Source: JABAAI01 sp965261955 (GTDB lineage Bacteria > Spirochaetota > Leptospiria > Leptospirales > Leptonemataceae). Taken from it: 64,000 nucleotides of DNA. The stretch spans positions 124,001 to 188,000 of the forward strand of contig CBDHEM010000013.1 of NCBI GenBank assembly GCA_965261955.1, written 5' to 3'. Shown piece after piece: positions 17,376-26,544 of the stretch. The notes under the pieces were generated by a model. That model saw nothing but the letters and a program-made list of their open reading frames with translations, made no database searches and was not told the origin of the DNA. Each line of letters starts with the position of its first letter. Position 1 is the first letter of the stretch. The translations under genes and the position numbers were made by a program.

Positions 17376-18161
17376 GTGAACAAACCGTTACGATACAATG
17401 TCCAATTGATACTGTGTATTCTTTTGCTGTTTTTAGGTCTTTTTTTGGGTTATTTTTTCCCATCTGAATGGCATCTTTCTTTGTATCCTGATGATTTTCT
17501 AAAAAATGGAAATGACATAGTCTCTTATCGGACATTTTTTTGGGAAAATTCTTCTTCTTTTTTGGCAGGTCTTTTCGGTACATTTGCTTTTTTCTTGAAT
17601 TGGCTTGTTCGGGCGTCTATTAGACGCCCTATTTTTTATTTTTCCCAAGGTTTTTTTTTGGGGTTAGTTGGCTTTTCTATTCTTTCTGTAAGCATACAGA
17701 GACCTAAATCTATCTATTGGGACTTGCATTACACAAAAAAATCTATAGAAGGCAAGGCAACCAAAGAAATGAAAAAGCGACTAGCTATTTCACAAAAACC
17801 TATTTTATATTATTTTTATGCGGATTGGTGTTCCACTTGTCCTGATTTTGAAAATTTTGTATTGGGTCACCCTTCTTTAGAAAAGATTATGCAACACTAT
17901 GTGAAATATAAAATAGATTTAAGCGATAGAAAGTACATAGCCAGAGAATTAGAAAAACTTTCCCTTCCTTTACTTAAAAAGAAATACCTAGCTAAAATCG
18001 TAATCCCGTCTGTTGTTATCGAATACTCTGGCCTTCCTATAAAATCATCACCGATAATTTATGGTACAAACGTATCAATATCCTATTTACGTAAAATTCT
18101 CTTGTACGGAATAGAAGGCTCATCTTATCGACATACGAGAAATTCAAACATAAATAATTAG
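17376..18161 (+). CDS. Membrane-anchored thioredoxin-like protein
   Basis: 261 residues from a GTG start. Three hydrophobic segments (about residues 9-28, 62-78 and 87-106) precede a thioredoxin-like domain with the active site YADWCSTCPDFE (Cys152 and Cys155). The domain resembles the C-terminal region of DsbD-type thiol:disulfide interchange proteins, but the long DsbD core is missing. A role in periplasmic reduction or protein folding is inferred. It is divergent from the M23 peptidase gene, with only 36 bp between starts. Confidence 0.75.
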   Translation: MNKPLRYNVQLILCILLLFLGLFLGYFFPSEWHLSLYPDDFLKNGNDIVSYRTFFWENSSSFLAGLFGTFAFFLNWLVRASIRRPIFYFSQGFFLGLVGFSILSVSIQRPKSIYWDLHYTKKSIEGKATKEMKKRLAISQKPILYYFYADWCSTCPDFENFVLGHPSLEKIMQHYVKYKIDLSDRKYIARELEKLSLPLLKKKYLAKIVIPSVVIEYSGLPIKSSPIIYGTNVSISYLRKILLYGIEGSSYRHTRNSNINN

Positions 18162-18197
18162 GAAGAACTATAGGCCCGTAACTTATAGTGACCAAAT

Positions 18198-18572
18198 ATG
18201 GATTTTTATATAAATAAAAATACGTATTCATTTGAATTTGTGAATAGCGATTGTAATCGAAATGATTTGCATGTGAAACTGTTGACAGACAAGTTTACTA
18301 TAAAAGGCTGGACGAAGTTGTGGAAAACTCATTCATTCAGTTTCGTTATTGTCATTCTTTTTGCGGGTATTTTTTTGGGTGCAGTTTTGGGCTCATTGTT
18401 AAGCCAGATATTTGGCTTAGATTTTCTCAACTATGGTCTCTTTCAAGTTGGTTTTGCAGATTTTTATATAATGAAATCCATAGAAATCATTCCAACCCCA
18501 GCTTCTCTTATAGGTCTAATGATCGCCATTTGGGTTCTTTATAAAAAAGGTGCATCCCTTCATCAAATGTGA
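18198..18572 (+). CDS. Small membrane protein, DUF4321-like
   Basis: 124 residues with two membrane segments (FVIVILFAGIFLGAVLGSLL and SLIGLMIAIWVLYKK). The pattern of a Gly-rich first helix, a short loop and a second helix ending in Lys resembles DUF4321 proteins. It lies just upstream of rpsB. The first 40 residues are not typical, and a later start is possible. Confidence 0.55.
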   Translation: MDFYINKNTYSFEFVNSDCNRNDLHVKLLTDKFTIKGWTKLWKTHSFSFVIVILFAGIFLGAVLGSLLSQIFGLDFLNYGLFQVGFADFYIMKSIEIIPTPASLIGLMIAIWVLYKKGASLHQM

Positions 18573-18610
18573 CCTATGTTTTTCGTTTTTGGTTTTACTT
18601 GTGCTAACTG

Positions 18611-19588
18611 ATGTCGACTAGGATTTCCATGAAAAATTTGCTTGAGGCGGGTGTCCATTTTGGTCACCAGACTCGAAAATGGAACCCAAATATGGCACCC
18701 TACATCTATACGGCCCGTAGTGGCATTCATATTATAGACCTTAAGCAAACGGTTCAGATGGCTAAGCGTGCTTATGAGGCTTTGCGTGATTTTGCTAGAG
18801 AAGGAGAGAGGATACTTTTTCTAAGCACAAAAAAACAGGCCCGTGAGATTGTTGAAAAAGAGGCTCGGCGATGTGGTATGCCTTTTGTTTCTCATCGTTG
18901 GCTGGGTGGTTTGATTACGAATTGGGTGACTATTAAAAAATCGATCACTCGAATGAGGCGTTTGGAAGAATTAGAAGAAAAAGGTTATTTTGAACAGGAG
19001 ACACGAACAAAAAAAGAAGCCCTAGAGTTAAAGCGTGGATTACAAAAATTACGTAAAGACTTTGGCGGTATAAAGGATATGCAGACTCTTCCCGAAATTT
19101 TATTTGTTATTGATCCCGAAAAAGAAAAAATTGCCGTTCAGGAGGCCCGTAAAGCGGGTTTGAAGGTGTTTGGTGTGGTTGATTCCAATTGTGATCCTAG
19201 TCTAATTGATTATCCTATACCGGGTAATGATGATGCCATTCGTGCGATTGCTCTCTTTTTGAAAACAATGGCAGATGCTGTGTTAGAAGGTGCGCAGAGT
19301 ATACCTTCTGGTGCTGAGTTCTCCGATGATGATGCGACAATGGAGGAGCACTCAGTAGCGGATGAAGTCCGTTATAAAGGCGAATACGATGAGTCTGGTG
19401 AGTTTATTTTAGATGAGCCCATTACAACTTCACCAGAAACAGATAATGTGAGTTCTGTTAGAGAAACGACTAGCAGTAAGGGAGAAGAAAATGGTAAGGT
19501 CAAGGTGCCGGAAGACACTACTACAGCAGATACTGTAGCAGATACCACAGCAGATAATAGTGAAAAAGGCGATAACAAGAATGAATAG
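18611..19588 (+). CDS. rpsB: 30S ribosomal protein S2 with acidic C-terminal extension
   Basis: 325 residues. The core (about 1-238) is a normal S2: MKNLLEAGVHFGHQTRKWNP, YIYTARSGIHIIDLKQT, FLSTKKQAREIV, RWLGGLITNW and VDSNCDPSLIDYPIPGNDDA. The usual length is 230-260 residues; here an extra 80 or so residues are acidic and low-complexity, ending in TADTVADTTADNSEKGDNK. It starts the conserved order rpsB-tsf-pyrH. The start at 18611 is chosen over the internal ATG at 18629 because Leptospira-type S2 proteins carry a similar short leader. Confidence 0.95.
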   Translation: MSTRISMKNLLEAGVHFGHQTRKWNPNMAPYIYTARSGIHIIDLKQTVQMAKRAYEALRDFAREGERILFLSTKKQAREIVEKEARRCGMPFVSHRWLGGLITNWVTIKKSITRMRRLEELEEKGYFEQETRTKKEALELKRGLQKLRKDFGGIKDMQTLPEILFVIDPEKEKIAVQEARKAGLKVFGVVDSNCDPSLIDYPIPGNDDAIRAIALFLKTMADAVLEGAQSIPSGAEFSDDDATMEEHSVADEVRYKGEYDESGEFILDEPITTSPETDNVSSVRETTSSKGEENGKVKVPEDTTTADTVADTTADNSEKGDNKNE

Positions 19589-19601
19589 GTCATAAGAGAC
19601 G

Positions 19602-20195
19602 ATGTCAGCCCCGAGTACAGAAGATATAAAAAAAATTCGCGAGCTTAGTGGGGCTGGAATGATGGACTGCAAAAAAGCTCTAGTTGAAAATAAAAATGAT
19701 ATAGATAAAGCTGTTAATTTTTTGAGAGAGAAGGGTCTAGCAAAGGCAAACAAGCGTATGGGACATGATGTGGGAGTTGGGCGAGTTTTTTCATATGTAC
19801 ATGGCCATGGTAACATAGGCGTGCTTTTACAGCTCAATTGTGAAACAGACTTTGTTGCTCGTAATGATGAGTTTGCTTATCTTGGAGAAGAATTGAGTAT
19901 GCAGGTTGCAGCGACATCCCCCTTGACTATAAAATCAAGTGAAATAGATAAAGAAACATTGGAAAAAGAGAAGAGTATTTATAAAGCTCAGTTAATCAGA
20001 GAAAATAAAAAAGAGGAGACTATTCCTAAAATAATCGAAGGTAAAATAAAGAAATTTTATACAGAAGTTTGCCTCGAAGAGCAATTTTATTTTCGTGATT
20101 TGAATATAAAGATTGGAGATCTTGTTAAACAATATATCGCTAAGTTTGGGGAAAATATTGCTATTGTGCGCTTTGAACGCTATCAGGTTGGTTGA
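19602..20195 (+). CDS. tsf: Elongation factor Ts
   Basis: 197-residue guanine-nucleotide exchange factor for EF-Tu. The N-terminal UBA-like domain has KKIRELSGAGMMDCKKAL, and LLQLNCETDFVARNDEF is the family hallmark. The protein is shorter than the E. coli type because one repeat of the core is missing, as in other short bacterial EF-Ts. The end KFGENIAIVRFERYQVG is typical. It follows rpsB after 13 bp. Confidence 0.96.
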   Translation: MSAPSTEDIKKIRELSGAGMMDCKKALVENKNDIDKAVNFLREKGLAKANKRMGHDVGVGRVFSYVHGHGNIGVLLQLNCETDFVARNDEFAYLGEELSMQVAATSPLTIKSSEIDKETLEKEKSIYKAQLIRENKKEETIPKIIEGKIKKFYTEVCLEEQFYFRDLNIKIGDLVKQYIAKFGENIAIVRFERYQVG

Positions 20196-20300
20196 TCGTT
20201 TCTTGAAGGAATATAAAAGGAATATAATATGAAAAGAGTGTGTGGGAATTATATAGTTTGCTTCCCTTCATAAAGAGGCGTATTTTAGACTTCCCTTGTT

Positions 20301-21035
20301 ATGACGGATAACGACTTACCTTATCGTCGGGTTTTGCTAAAGCTTTCAGGCGAGGTTTTTGGATCTTCCGGTATTGATTATGGCCAAGTTGGCCAAGTTG
20401 CCCAACAGCTTTTGTTTTGTCATCGGGCTGGAGTTGAGCTTGCTGTAGTTATTGGTGGCGGAAATATATTACGTGGTGAAAAAGCTGCTAAGCATGGTAT
20501 GGAGCGTGCAACTGCAGATTATATGGGCATGCTTGCAACGGTGATCAATGCTCTTGCTTTACAGGAAGCTTGTGAAAAAGAAGGTTTGGTTACACGGGTT
20601 CAATCGGCTATACCAATGCAGAATATTGCAGAAACATATATTCGTCGAAGGGCTAAACGTCATTTGGAAAAAAAACGTGTAGTGATTTTTGCTGCTGGTA
20701 CTGGTAATCCCTATTTTACTACAGATACCACGGCTGCCTTACGAGCTGTTGACCTTGGTTGCAATGTTATATTTAAGGCGACAAAGGTAGATGGTATTTA
20801 TGACTCTGATCCGGAAAAAGAAAGCAACGCTAGGCGCTTTAAAGAAATTTCTTATATGGATGCTATTCAACGTAATTTAAAGGTGATGGATATGACTGCG
20901 TTGACACTTTGCATGGAGAATGATATGCCTATTATTATTTTTGATATATTTCGAGATGGAAATTTAAAAGAGCTATTAGCTGGTCTTGATGTTGGGAGTT
21001 TTATTTCTTCGAATAGTCAATTAGTCTATGGCTAG
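20301..21035 (+). CDS. pyrH: Uridylate kinase
   Basis: 244-residue UMP kinase of the amino-acid kinase fold, forming UDP. Motifs are RVLLKLSGEVFG at the N-terminus, AVVIGGGNILRG, DYMGMLATVINALALQ, AAGTGNPYFTTDTTAALRA and KATKVDGIYDSDP. It follows tsf in the common order. frr, which normally comes next, is not here; flgK follows instead. Confidence 0.96.
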   Translation: MTDNDLPYRRVLLKLSGEVFGSSGIDYGQVGQVAQQLLFCHRAGVELAVVIGGGNILRGEKAAKHGMERATADYMGMLATVINALALQEACEKEGLVTRVQSAIPMQNIAETYIRRRAKRHLEKKRVVIFAAGTGNPYFTTDTTAALRAVDLGCNVIFKATKVDGIYDSDPEKESNARRFKEISYMDAIQRNLKVMDMTALTLCMENDMPIIIFDIFRDGNLKELLAGLDVGSFISSNSQLVYG

Positions 21036-21471
21036 CTTTTCAGAGATTTTCTTTATTAGAGTTGTTGGGCAAATTCTCCCCCGGGATAGATATGATTAAC
21101 CCAGAGAAAGTAGTTATTTTTATAAGACAAAAGGAGTTTGCATCATATGCAATATCTTGCATTTTGTAAAGGCTTCAGCAGTTTGACTTTCGATTACACG
21201 TAAAGACAAGTTGTCACGAAATATGATTTTGAAACGATACATAGCCGTCTTAGCTAAGTATCTCCGGTGGTATTCACTTCCTTTTTTCCGTTCTCTGCTT
21301 TTTTGCTAAATTTGTGTATTTTTCGCAAATGTTCATCCCCTCATAGATAAAGGGAAGACCCCACTACTTATTTTATTTGATAAAGATTGTTCGTGTAAAG
21401 TTTTATGGTTTGGTATTTCAGTTATATGCCGAGAATGGGATGGGGACTTTTACCGAGAGGAGGATTATAAA
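21036..21471 (+). other. Intergenic region upstream of flgK
   Basis: No gene of believable length is seen. At 21070-21102 there is a 30-bp segment with a small imperfect hairpin that recurs at 26477-26508. A good ribosome-binding site (GAGAGGAGGATTATAAA) sits just before flgK. frr, expected after pyrH, is absent. Confidence 0.5.
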
Positions 21472-23412
21472 ATGGGTTCTACTTTTAGTGGTTTAGAAAT
21501 TAGTAAGCGTGGGCTTTCTGTTCATCAAACAGCTTTAAATACAACAGGTCATAATATATCGAATGCAGATAATAAGGATTATGCTCGTCAGCGAGTGAAA
21601 CTGCAAAGTGCAGATCCTATTTATGCTCCTTCTTACAATCGAGCATCTGGGCCGGGTCAATTAGGACAGGGTAGTGTCGTTGCGGAGGTTCAAAGGGTAC
21701 GGGATGCTTTCCATGATGATCAGATTATCAGTGCTGAAAATTCTAAAAGTTATTGGGAAACGCGTCATCTCTATTTCATTCAGATGGAAAACGTTTTCAA
21801 TGAACCCTCAGATAATACCTTACGTAGTCGGATGAATAAGTTTTGGTCTAGCTGGCAAGAGCTAGCGAGCTTTCCCGGAGATGTGGCACACAGAGAAGTT
21901 GTTTTAGAAAGGGCTTCTTCCCTTGTAGTGGGTATTCAAGATACCTATAGGAAGCTCAATGAATTACGGCAAAGGGCGAATCTTGAAGTAAAAACAGATG
22001 TAGAGCAAATCAACTCTATTTCATCAGAGATTCGTGATTTGAATGTACGTATTATGAAACTGCAGGGTTTGGGAGATAACCCAAATGATCTTATGGACAG
22101 AAGAGATGCTGCTTTGGAAAAACTTTCTCGTCTAGTGGATATACGGATAGGGAGAGGAGATAGGGATGAGTTATTTGTTTTTATTGGGGAGCAGGCCCTT
22201 ATTCAAGGAGAAATTCAGCGTCCCTTAGGCGTGGAACCGGATCCAAGTAAGGAGGGTTTCTCACGTGTATTTTGGGAGCATAATCAAAGGGATGTTATTT
22301 TAAAAGACGGGCGTTTGTATAGCCTTTTAGAGGTGAGAGACCGTGCCATTTTGGATCGTATTAGTGAAGTGGATAGTTATGCCATTAACCTTGCTGATAT
22401 TGTAAATGAAGCCCATCGGGATGGCTTTGGGTTGGATGCTTCTACAAATAAAGATTTTTTTGGATTAGATACCCTTAGCCTCAATGCAAATGCTGGGCTT
22501 GTTTCTCAAAGAGATTGGGGTAACTATGATCTAAACCAAGATGGGACAGCAGAACTCACGGCAGTCTTTCGGGTTACAGGAACAAATGTTGTTGATCCAA
22601 AACAACGATTGGGTATCGCAGGTACTCTGACTTTTTTTCGCAATGACCGGAAAAATACCCCAGTTAATATTGATTACAGAGCAGATGAAACTCTCCATGA
22701 TGTGATTAAAAAAATCAATAATACCCGTGTAGGGGTAGTTGCTTTTTTAAATCATGATAATCAATTGGCATTGAAGGCCACCACGTCCTCTACGGATACA
22801 AGAACTCATTTTATGATACGCCATATTGAAGACTCTGGCGAGTTATTGGTAGGACACACGGGCATACTGACGGCATCGGGTGTGGTTGGCGCCTTTGATT
22901 ATAGGCGTATTGGAGAAATATCTAAATTTCGTTCACCACTGGAAGATATAACTCTTACCCCTATATATCATCCTTCTGCTCATATAGAAATAGCCAAAGA
23001 TGTTCAGAATAATCCAGCTGCCATCGCTGCTGGACGAGGGATTGATCAGGGTGGTACCGGAGATTACAATACGGCAAATGGTATTGCTGATGGCAGTAAT
23101 GCTTTGATTATTGCTGGAGCTCTTAAACAGGATGCACGAATGATTGGACATGCCAAGAATCCGGAAGAATTTTATAATGCCTTGATATCTCGTTTAGGGA
23201 CAGAATCTCGTACTGCAGAGGATGCTTTCCAGCGTTATCAAGATGACCTTGTTGAACTAAATAGTTTGCGACAAAGTGTGATGGGAGTCAGTCTAGATGA
23301 AGAAATGAGTCAAATGATACAATTTCAACATGCTTATAATGCTTCTGCTCGCATGCTTCAAACTCAAAATAATATATTAGACGTGATTATAAATCGTATA
23401 GGAAGTGTATAA
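21472..23412 (+). CDS. flgK: Flagellar hook-associated protein 1 (FlgK)
   Basis: 646 residues, the first hook-filament junction protein. The N-terminus (STFSGLEISKRGLSVHQTAL, NTTGHNISNADNKDYARQRV) and C-terminus (VSLDEEMSQMIQFQHAYNAS, ARMLQTQNNILDVIINRI) are the paired coiled-coil regions typical of rod, hook and FlgK proteins. The middle matches the long spirochaete type. In spirochaetes flgK is normally followed by flgL, fliW and csrA; here an IS5-type element begins about 15 bp after the stop codon. Confidence 0.97.
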   Translation: MGSTFSGLEISKRGLSVHQTALNTTGHNISNADNKDYARQRVKLQSADPIYAPSYNRASGPGQLGQGSVVAEVQRVRDAFHDDQIISAENSKSYWETRHLYFIQMENVFNEPSDNTLRSRMNKFWSSWQELASFPGDVAHREVVLERASSLVVGIQDTYRKLNELRQRANLEVKTDVEQINSISSEIRDLNVRIMKLQGLGDNPNDLMDRRDAALEKLSRLVDIRIGRGDRDELFVFIGEQALIQGEIQRPLGVEPDPSKEGFSRVFWEHNQRDVILKDGRLYSLLEVRDRAILDRISEVDSYAINLADIVNEAHRDGFGLDASTNKDFFGLDTLSLNANAGLVSQRDWGNYDLNQDGTAELTAVFRVTGTNVVDPKQRLGIAGTLTFFRNDRKNTPVNIDYRADETLHDVIKKINNTRVGVVAFLNHDNQLALKATTSSTDTRTHFMIRHIEDSGELLVGHTGILTASGVVGAFDYRRIGEISKFRSPLEDITLTPIYHPSAHIEIAKDVQNNPAAIAAGRGIDQGGTGDYNTANGIADGSNALIIAGALKQDARMIGHAKNPEEFYNALISRLGTESRTAEDAFQRYQDDLVELNSLRQSVMGVSLDEEMSQMIQFQHAYNASARMLQTQNNILDVIINRIGSV

Positions 23413-23426
23413 AAAATTGTGGGAGC

Positions 23427-24164
23427 TATATAGTCAGCCTTGAAAAACCAGAATACTATGGATCTTTCGCATTTATAAGCCATTCTGAAGTAAAAAGTAG
23501 TACCCATAATCGCAAGGTTTTGCGAAAAAGTGTTCAAAAGCTTGTGTTTTTCAAGCATTATTTTTCAGAGCTTCTCTATGCTATCTCAAAAAAAAAATGA
23601 TTATCAAAGAGACTTGTTTAAGACGAATTTGGAAGGTATGCTCAATCATAATGAGCCCTTATTTCGTTTAGCTCAGAAAATAGATTGGAAAAAGTTTGAT
23701 ACTGAATTTGGTAAACTCTATTGTCCTGACAACGGCCGCCCAGCCAAGTCAACCCGCTTGATGGTAGGACTGCATTACTTAAAAGCCACATTTAATGAAA
23801 GTGATGAAACTGTTTTAGATAAATGGGTTCAAAATGTCTATTGGCAACACTTTTGCGGATACCAAGAATTCCAGCAGGAAGCTCCTTGTGATCACAGCAC
23901 ATTAAGCAGATGGCGTAAGCGTATAAAATCTAAAGGGATGGAAAAGATTTTGGAAGAAACAATTCGTTGTGCTCTTTCTAATAAATTACTGCGTAGACAT
24001 CATGTCCAAAAAGTAAATGTAGATACAACAGTTCAGGAGAAGGCCATTACATATCCAACAGATGGTAAGATGGTAAACTATATTTTAAAGCTTTACGATA
24101 TTTGTCAGAACTGGCTAAGAGAAATAATATTTGTCTTAGCCAAAGTTATTCTCGCTTATCTAAA
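23427..24164 (+). mobile_element. IS5-type insertion sequence, copy 1, 3'-truncated
   Basis: The left end begins TATATAGTCAGCCTTGAAAAA, identical to the left end of copy 2 at 24906. The two copies run almost identically to about 24164, where copy 1 passes abruptly into a family 2 hairpin repeat. The right third of the transposase gene and the right terminus are missing. Confidence 0.85.
23578..24164 (+). pseudogene. IS5-family transposase fragment
   Basis: The likely start is the ATG at 23578 (MLSQKKNDYQRDLFKT). The readable part has the N-terminal DUF772-type domain (GRPAKSTRLMVGLHYLKATF, WQHFCGYQEFQQEAPCDHST, LSRWRKRIKSKGMEK) and VDTTVQEKAITYPTDGK. Compared with copy 2, an 8-bp tandem duplication (GATGGTAA) just after GATGGTAA shifts the frame, and the gene is then cut off at the repeat. 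It cannot make an active enzyme. Confidence 0.88.
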
Positions 24165-24247
24165 AGGTCAGCCTTGCTTTTTTCGCGCCCTCAAAATCGA
24201 GAGCTTTGCTCCAGCAAAGCTCTCCACAGAAAACGCCATCTTCCCAA
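24165..24247. repeat. Single family 2 hairpin repeat
   Basis: One unit with CCTTGCTTTTTTCGCGCCCT and a 12-bp stem around the core AGCTTTGCT-CC-AGCAAAGCT. It is fused directly to the truncated IS copy on its left. On its right it passes into AAAATTAGTTTGATA, which is also found directly upstream of the GLUG gene at 60354. Confidence 0.8.
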
Positions 24248-24365
24248 AATTAGTTTGATATATGCCCTGTCTAATTTACGCTATAGTCTTCTGTCTTGGG
24301 AACGAGTGCGTAATTGAGTGCGTAATCGAGATGGAAGCTGACCTGCAAAAAAAGAGGTCAATAGT

Positions 24366-24911
24366 ATGAAAACTATCGGAAGCAGCGTGACTAAAGATAT
24401 GCTCTCCCCTGTCTCGCGGGGCTGTAAACAAAACCTAACTCTCTCCTTTTTCACGATCCCAATACTCTCCATTTTACTTTATTCTGCTTGTAGTTCTCAT
24501 GAAAATGGAAAAGTGCCCTCAGTGGGCCTCCTTAGAATCAAGCCCACCATGATCACCACCTATGCCGAACTCAAAGCGGTCAAAGATGGTCTATATTACC
24601 ACTACCGCTTGGGCAATGACATCGACGCCAGCGCGAGCTGGAGTGAAGATGACTCTAGTGCGACGACCTGCGTAGCCTACAACGGTAACAATGGAAAAGC
24701 AGCCAATGGAAATCCCGCAGCCACCTGCACTGGCTTTACGCCCATAGGGAATAGTAATAGTACGACTCAGTTCATCGGTAGCCTCGATGGGGCCGGCCAT
24801 AAAATCACCGGCCTCTACATCAATCGTCCATCTACAGACTACGTAGGCTTGTTTGGCTATACCGGCACTCTTGCTGAGATTAAGAATATAGGTGTGACAG
24901 CTGCCTATATA
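24366..24911 (+). pseudogene. GLUG lipoprotein gene interrupted by an IS5-type element
   Basis: Starts with a lipoprotein signal peptide (FFTIPILSILLYSAC, lipobox before Cys at about residue 38), then the block shared by the other two GLUG proteins: ITTYAELKAVKDGLYYHYRL, DIDASASWSEDDSSATTCVA, FTPIGNSNS, SLDGAGHKI, YVGLFGY and IKNIGVTAAYI. At about residue 180, exactly where the VGGLIG repeats should start, the sequence enters the IS5-type copy 2. No GLUG repeats remain downstream of the IS. It was probably a surface lipoprotein before insertion. Confidence 0.85.
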
Positions 24912-26443
24912 GTCAGCCTTGAAAAACCAGAATACTATGGATATTTCGCATTTATAAGCTATTCTGAAGTAAAAAGTAGTACCCATAATCGCAAGGTTTT
25001 GCGAAAAGGTGTTCAAAAGCTTGTGTTTTTCAAGCATTATTTTTCAGAGCTTCCCTATGCTAGCTCAAAAAAAAAATGATTATCAAAGAGACTTGTTTAA
25101 GACGAATTTGGAAGGTATGCTCAATCATAATGAGCCCTTATTTCGTTTAGCTCAGAAAATAGATTGGGAAAAGTTTGATACTGAATTTGATAAACTCTAT
25201 TGTCCTGACAACGGCCGTCCAGCCAAGTTAACCCGCTTGATGGTAGGACTGCATTACTTAAAAGCCACATTTAATGAAAGTGATGAAAGTGTTTTAGATA
25301 AATGGGTTCAAAATGTCTATTGGCAACACTTTTGCGGATGCCAAGAATTCCAGCAGGAAGCTCCTTGTGATCATAGCACATTAAGCAGATGGCGTAAGCG
25401 TATAAAATCTAAAGGGATGGAAAAGCTTTTAGAAGAAACAATTCGTTGTGCTCTTTCTAATAAATTACTGCGTAGACATCATGTCCAAAAAGTAAATGTA
25501 GATACAACAGTTCAGGAAAAGGCCATTACATATCCAACAGATGGTAAACTATATTTTAAAGCTTTACAATATTTGTCAGAACTGGCTAAGAGAAATAATA
25601 TTCGTCTTCGCCAAAGTTATTCTTGTTTATCTAAAAAGTCATTATTAATGCAAAACCGATACTTTAGAGGACGTAAATACAGACTTGCAAGGCGTGAGCA
25701 AAAGAGCTTAAAAACCTATTTTGGTCGTGTTTTACGGGATGTAGAGCGTAAATTGCATTCTATGGATTTACATAAAAATTATGAATCTTCTTTGTGTCTT
25801 CTTCACCGTCTTTACGATCAAACCAAGGATAGCAAAAACAAAGTTTATAGTTTACATGCGCCGGAAGTAGAATGCATCTCTAAAGGGAAAACGCATAAGA
25901 AGTATGAATTTGGATGTAAGGCGAGTTACGTGACAAGTAGTCAAGGTAACTTTGTTTTAGGCGCAATGGCAAAACACGGTAATCCTTTTGATGGGCATAC
26001 ATTACCATCGGCCATACGGATCGCCTATAGAACAGGTAGAAAGGTTTTTACCCAATTCATTAAGCGTAAAAGAAGTTTTTGTGGATAGAGGTTATAGAGG
26101 AGCGAAAGTTAAAGATGGGATAACCGTTCACATTGTTGGCGCAAAGAGGAAGAAAAAAATGAAACGTAGTTTACGCAAGTGGATGAAAAGAAGAGCAGCC
26201 ATTGAACCCATCATTGGTCACATGAAAAACGATGGAGGTGTACGAAGAAATCACCTCTTAACGCAAGAAGGTGATAAGATGTATGCGGTTTTACTAGGTG
26301 CTGGCTTTAATATGAGAAAATTGCTAAAAGCTTTTTCTTGGCTTAAATTTATTCCGCAATATCTGACTGATTTTTCCTTAAAAAAGCAAGTATGGGTTAT
26401 GGCATTTTCTTAATATAGTGCCTTTTTCAAGCTTAACTATATA
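24906..26443 (+). mobile_element. IS5-type insertion sequence, copy 2, full length
   Basis: About 1.54 kb. The left end TATATAGTCAGCCTTGAAAAA and the inverse of the right end, TATATAGTTAAGCTTGAAAAA, match at 18 of 21 positions. TATA at both borders may be part of the ends or a target duplication. It is inserted in a GLUG lipoprotein gene. The single transposase gene is frameshifted, so the copy is probably inactive alone. Family assignment rests on the transposase type; IS5 versus IS1182 is not resolved. Confidence 0.85.
25057..26413 (+). pseudogene. IS5-family DDE transposase, frameshifted
   Basis: Frame 1 from the ATG at 25057 reads through the N-terminal DUF772-type domain, NVDTTVQEKAITYPTDGK, and up to GAMAKHGNPFDGHTLPSAI (to about 26020). 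The rest (IEQVERFLPNSLSVKEVFVD, RGYRGAKV, then AIEPIIGHMKNDGGVRRNHL) continues in another frame to 26413. The break fits a 13-bp insertion between the codons for AI and EQ (CGGATCGCCTATA, with ATA repeated). Catalytic Asp and Glu segments are visible in VDTT, FVDRGYRG and IEPIIGHMK. A complete protein would need the insertion removed. Confidence 0.88.
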
Positions 26444-26544
26444 CATTGGCTTTGTGCATAAACTATAGTTGTTATACAAATTCTCCCTAGGATAGATATG
26501 ATTATCCCGGGAAGTGAGACCATTGCATAGGCACTTGAATTTTA
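26444..26544. other. Short spacer after IS5 copy 2
   Basis: No gene. At 26477-26508 lies a near-copy of the segment at 21070-21102, containing GGATAGATATGATTATCC, which can form a small hairpin. Confidence 0.5.
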
